Below, piece after piece: positions 5,875 to 6,036 of a stretch of DNA of 6,036 nt (positions are counted from its first letter, which is position 1; each line of letters starts with the position of its first letter). The stretch comes from JAZNLR01 sp045579195 (lineage in GTDB: Bacteria; Bacillota; Clostridia; Christensenellales; CAMQZB01). The stretch is taken from positions 1 to 6,036 of the forward strand of contig JAZNLR010000085.1 of the NCBI GenBank assembly GCA_045579195.1. The letters run 5' to 3'. The translations under genes were made by a program, and so were the position numbers. The notes beneath the pieces were generated by a model. That model had not been told where the DNA came from and searched no databases. It was given only the letters and a program-made list of their open reading frames with translations.

Positions 5875-6036
5875 GTGTGTTTGAGATATTCAACGACGGC
5901 GATCGCATATTCCCCGTCGTGCGAAATGGAGACGTCAAAGACCTCCCCAATGGAAAGATTGCGCTTCAAAAAATGCAACGAAGGAGCGCCATTTTCATCG
6001 TGGAGAACCTCAATTTCTGCAAGAGAAACTCCGTTG
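5859..6036 (-). CDS. acpS: Holo-[acyl-carrier-protein] synthase, C-terminal part
   Basis: The last 58 residues of a protein whose beginning lies beyond the right edge of the window, read in frame from base 6035. AcpS transfers the 4'-phosphopantetheine arm of coenzyme A to a serine of acyl carrier protein (EC 2.7.8.7), switching on fatty acid synthesis. The visible part begins NGVSLAEIEVLHDENGAPSL and contains VSISHDGEYAIAVVEYL, which match the conserved C-terminal half of AcpS, including the S-I-S-H segment. Full AcpS proteins are about 120-130 residues, so roughly half is present. The TGA stop at 5861-5859 lies within nnrD, giving a 16-base overlap. The acpS-nnrD order is common in Firmicutes. 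The short fragment could instead be part of a larger phosphopantetheinyl transferase, but the context favours AcpS. Confidence 0.85.
   Translation of the reverse strand, partial: NGVSLAEIEVLHDENGAPSLHFLKRNLSIGEVFDVSISHDGEYAIAVVEYLKHTWRTL

Overview
The window reads as one co-directional stretch of a bacterial chromosome. All seven genes lie on the minus strand, so transcription runs from the right end (6036) to the left end (1). Spacing is tight, start sites mostly have purine-rich Shine-Dalgarno sequences, and a sigma-A-type promoter is visible. The acpS-nnrD pair and the nicotinate phosphoribosyltransferase resemble those of Firmicutes. A cysteine-type sulfatase without a signal peptide would fit an anaerobic, possibly gut-associated, member of the Clostridia or a relative. 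That placement is inferred from gene style and is not demonstrated.

In order of transcription, the right end holds the C-terminal part of holo-ACP synthase (acpS). It overlaps by 16 bases the complete gene for ADP/ATP-dependent NAD(P)H-hydrate dehydratase (nnrD). The short gap after nnrD holds a well-formed promoter (TTTACA, 17 bp, TATGAT with an extended -10 TG). Its spacer is almost filled by an 18-bp palindrome that looks like a repressor operator. This promoter should drive a small four-helix membrane protein, then nicotinate phosphoribosyltransferase (pncB), then a coiled-coil protein of unknown function with a distinctive C-terminal peptide.

After a 60-base gap come a cytosolic Cys-type sulfatase and, 41 bases further on, a permease of the ArsB/NhaD/SLC13 ion transporter group. 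The permease is cut off by the left edge of the window. These two genes look like a uptake/desulfation or sulfate-handling pair. Whether they belong to the same transcript as pncB is unresolved: only a poor promoter candidate and no terminator is visible between them.

Two themes stand out. One is NAD metabolism: pncB makes the NAD precursor nicotinate mononucleotide and nnrD repairs damaged NAD(P)H, with a putatively regulated promoter between them. The other is the sulfatase-permease pair. The genes are mostly ordinary families. The least explained parts are the operator-like palindrome, the coiled-coil protein and the small membrane protein. No RNA genes, insertion sequences, CRISPR arrays or large repeats were seen, and no stretch over 300 bases lacks a gene.
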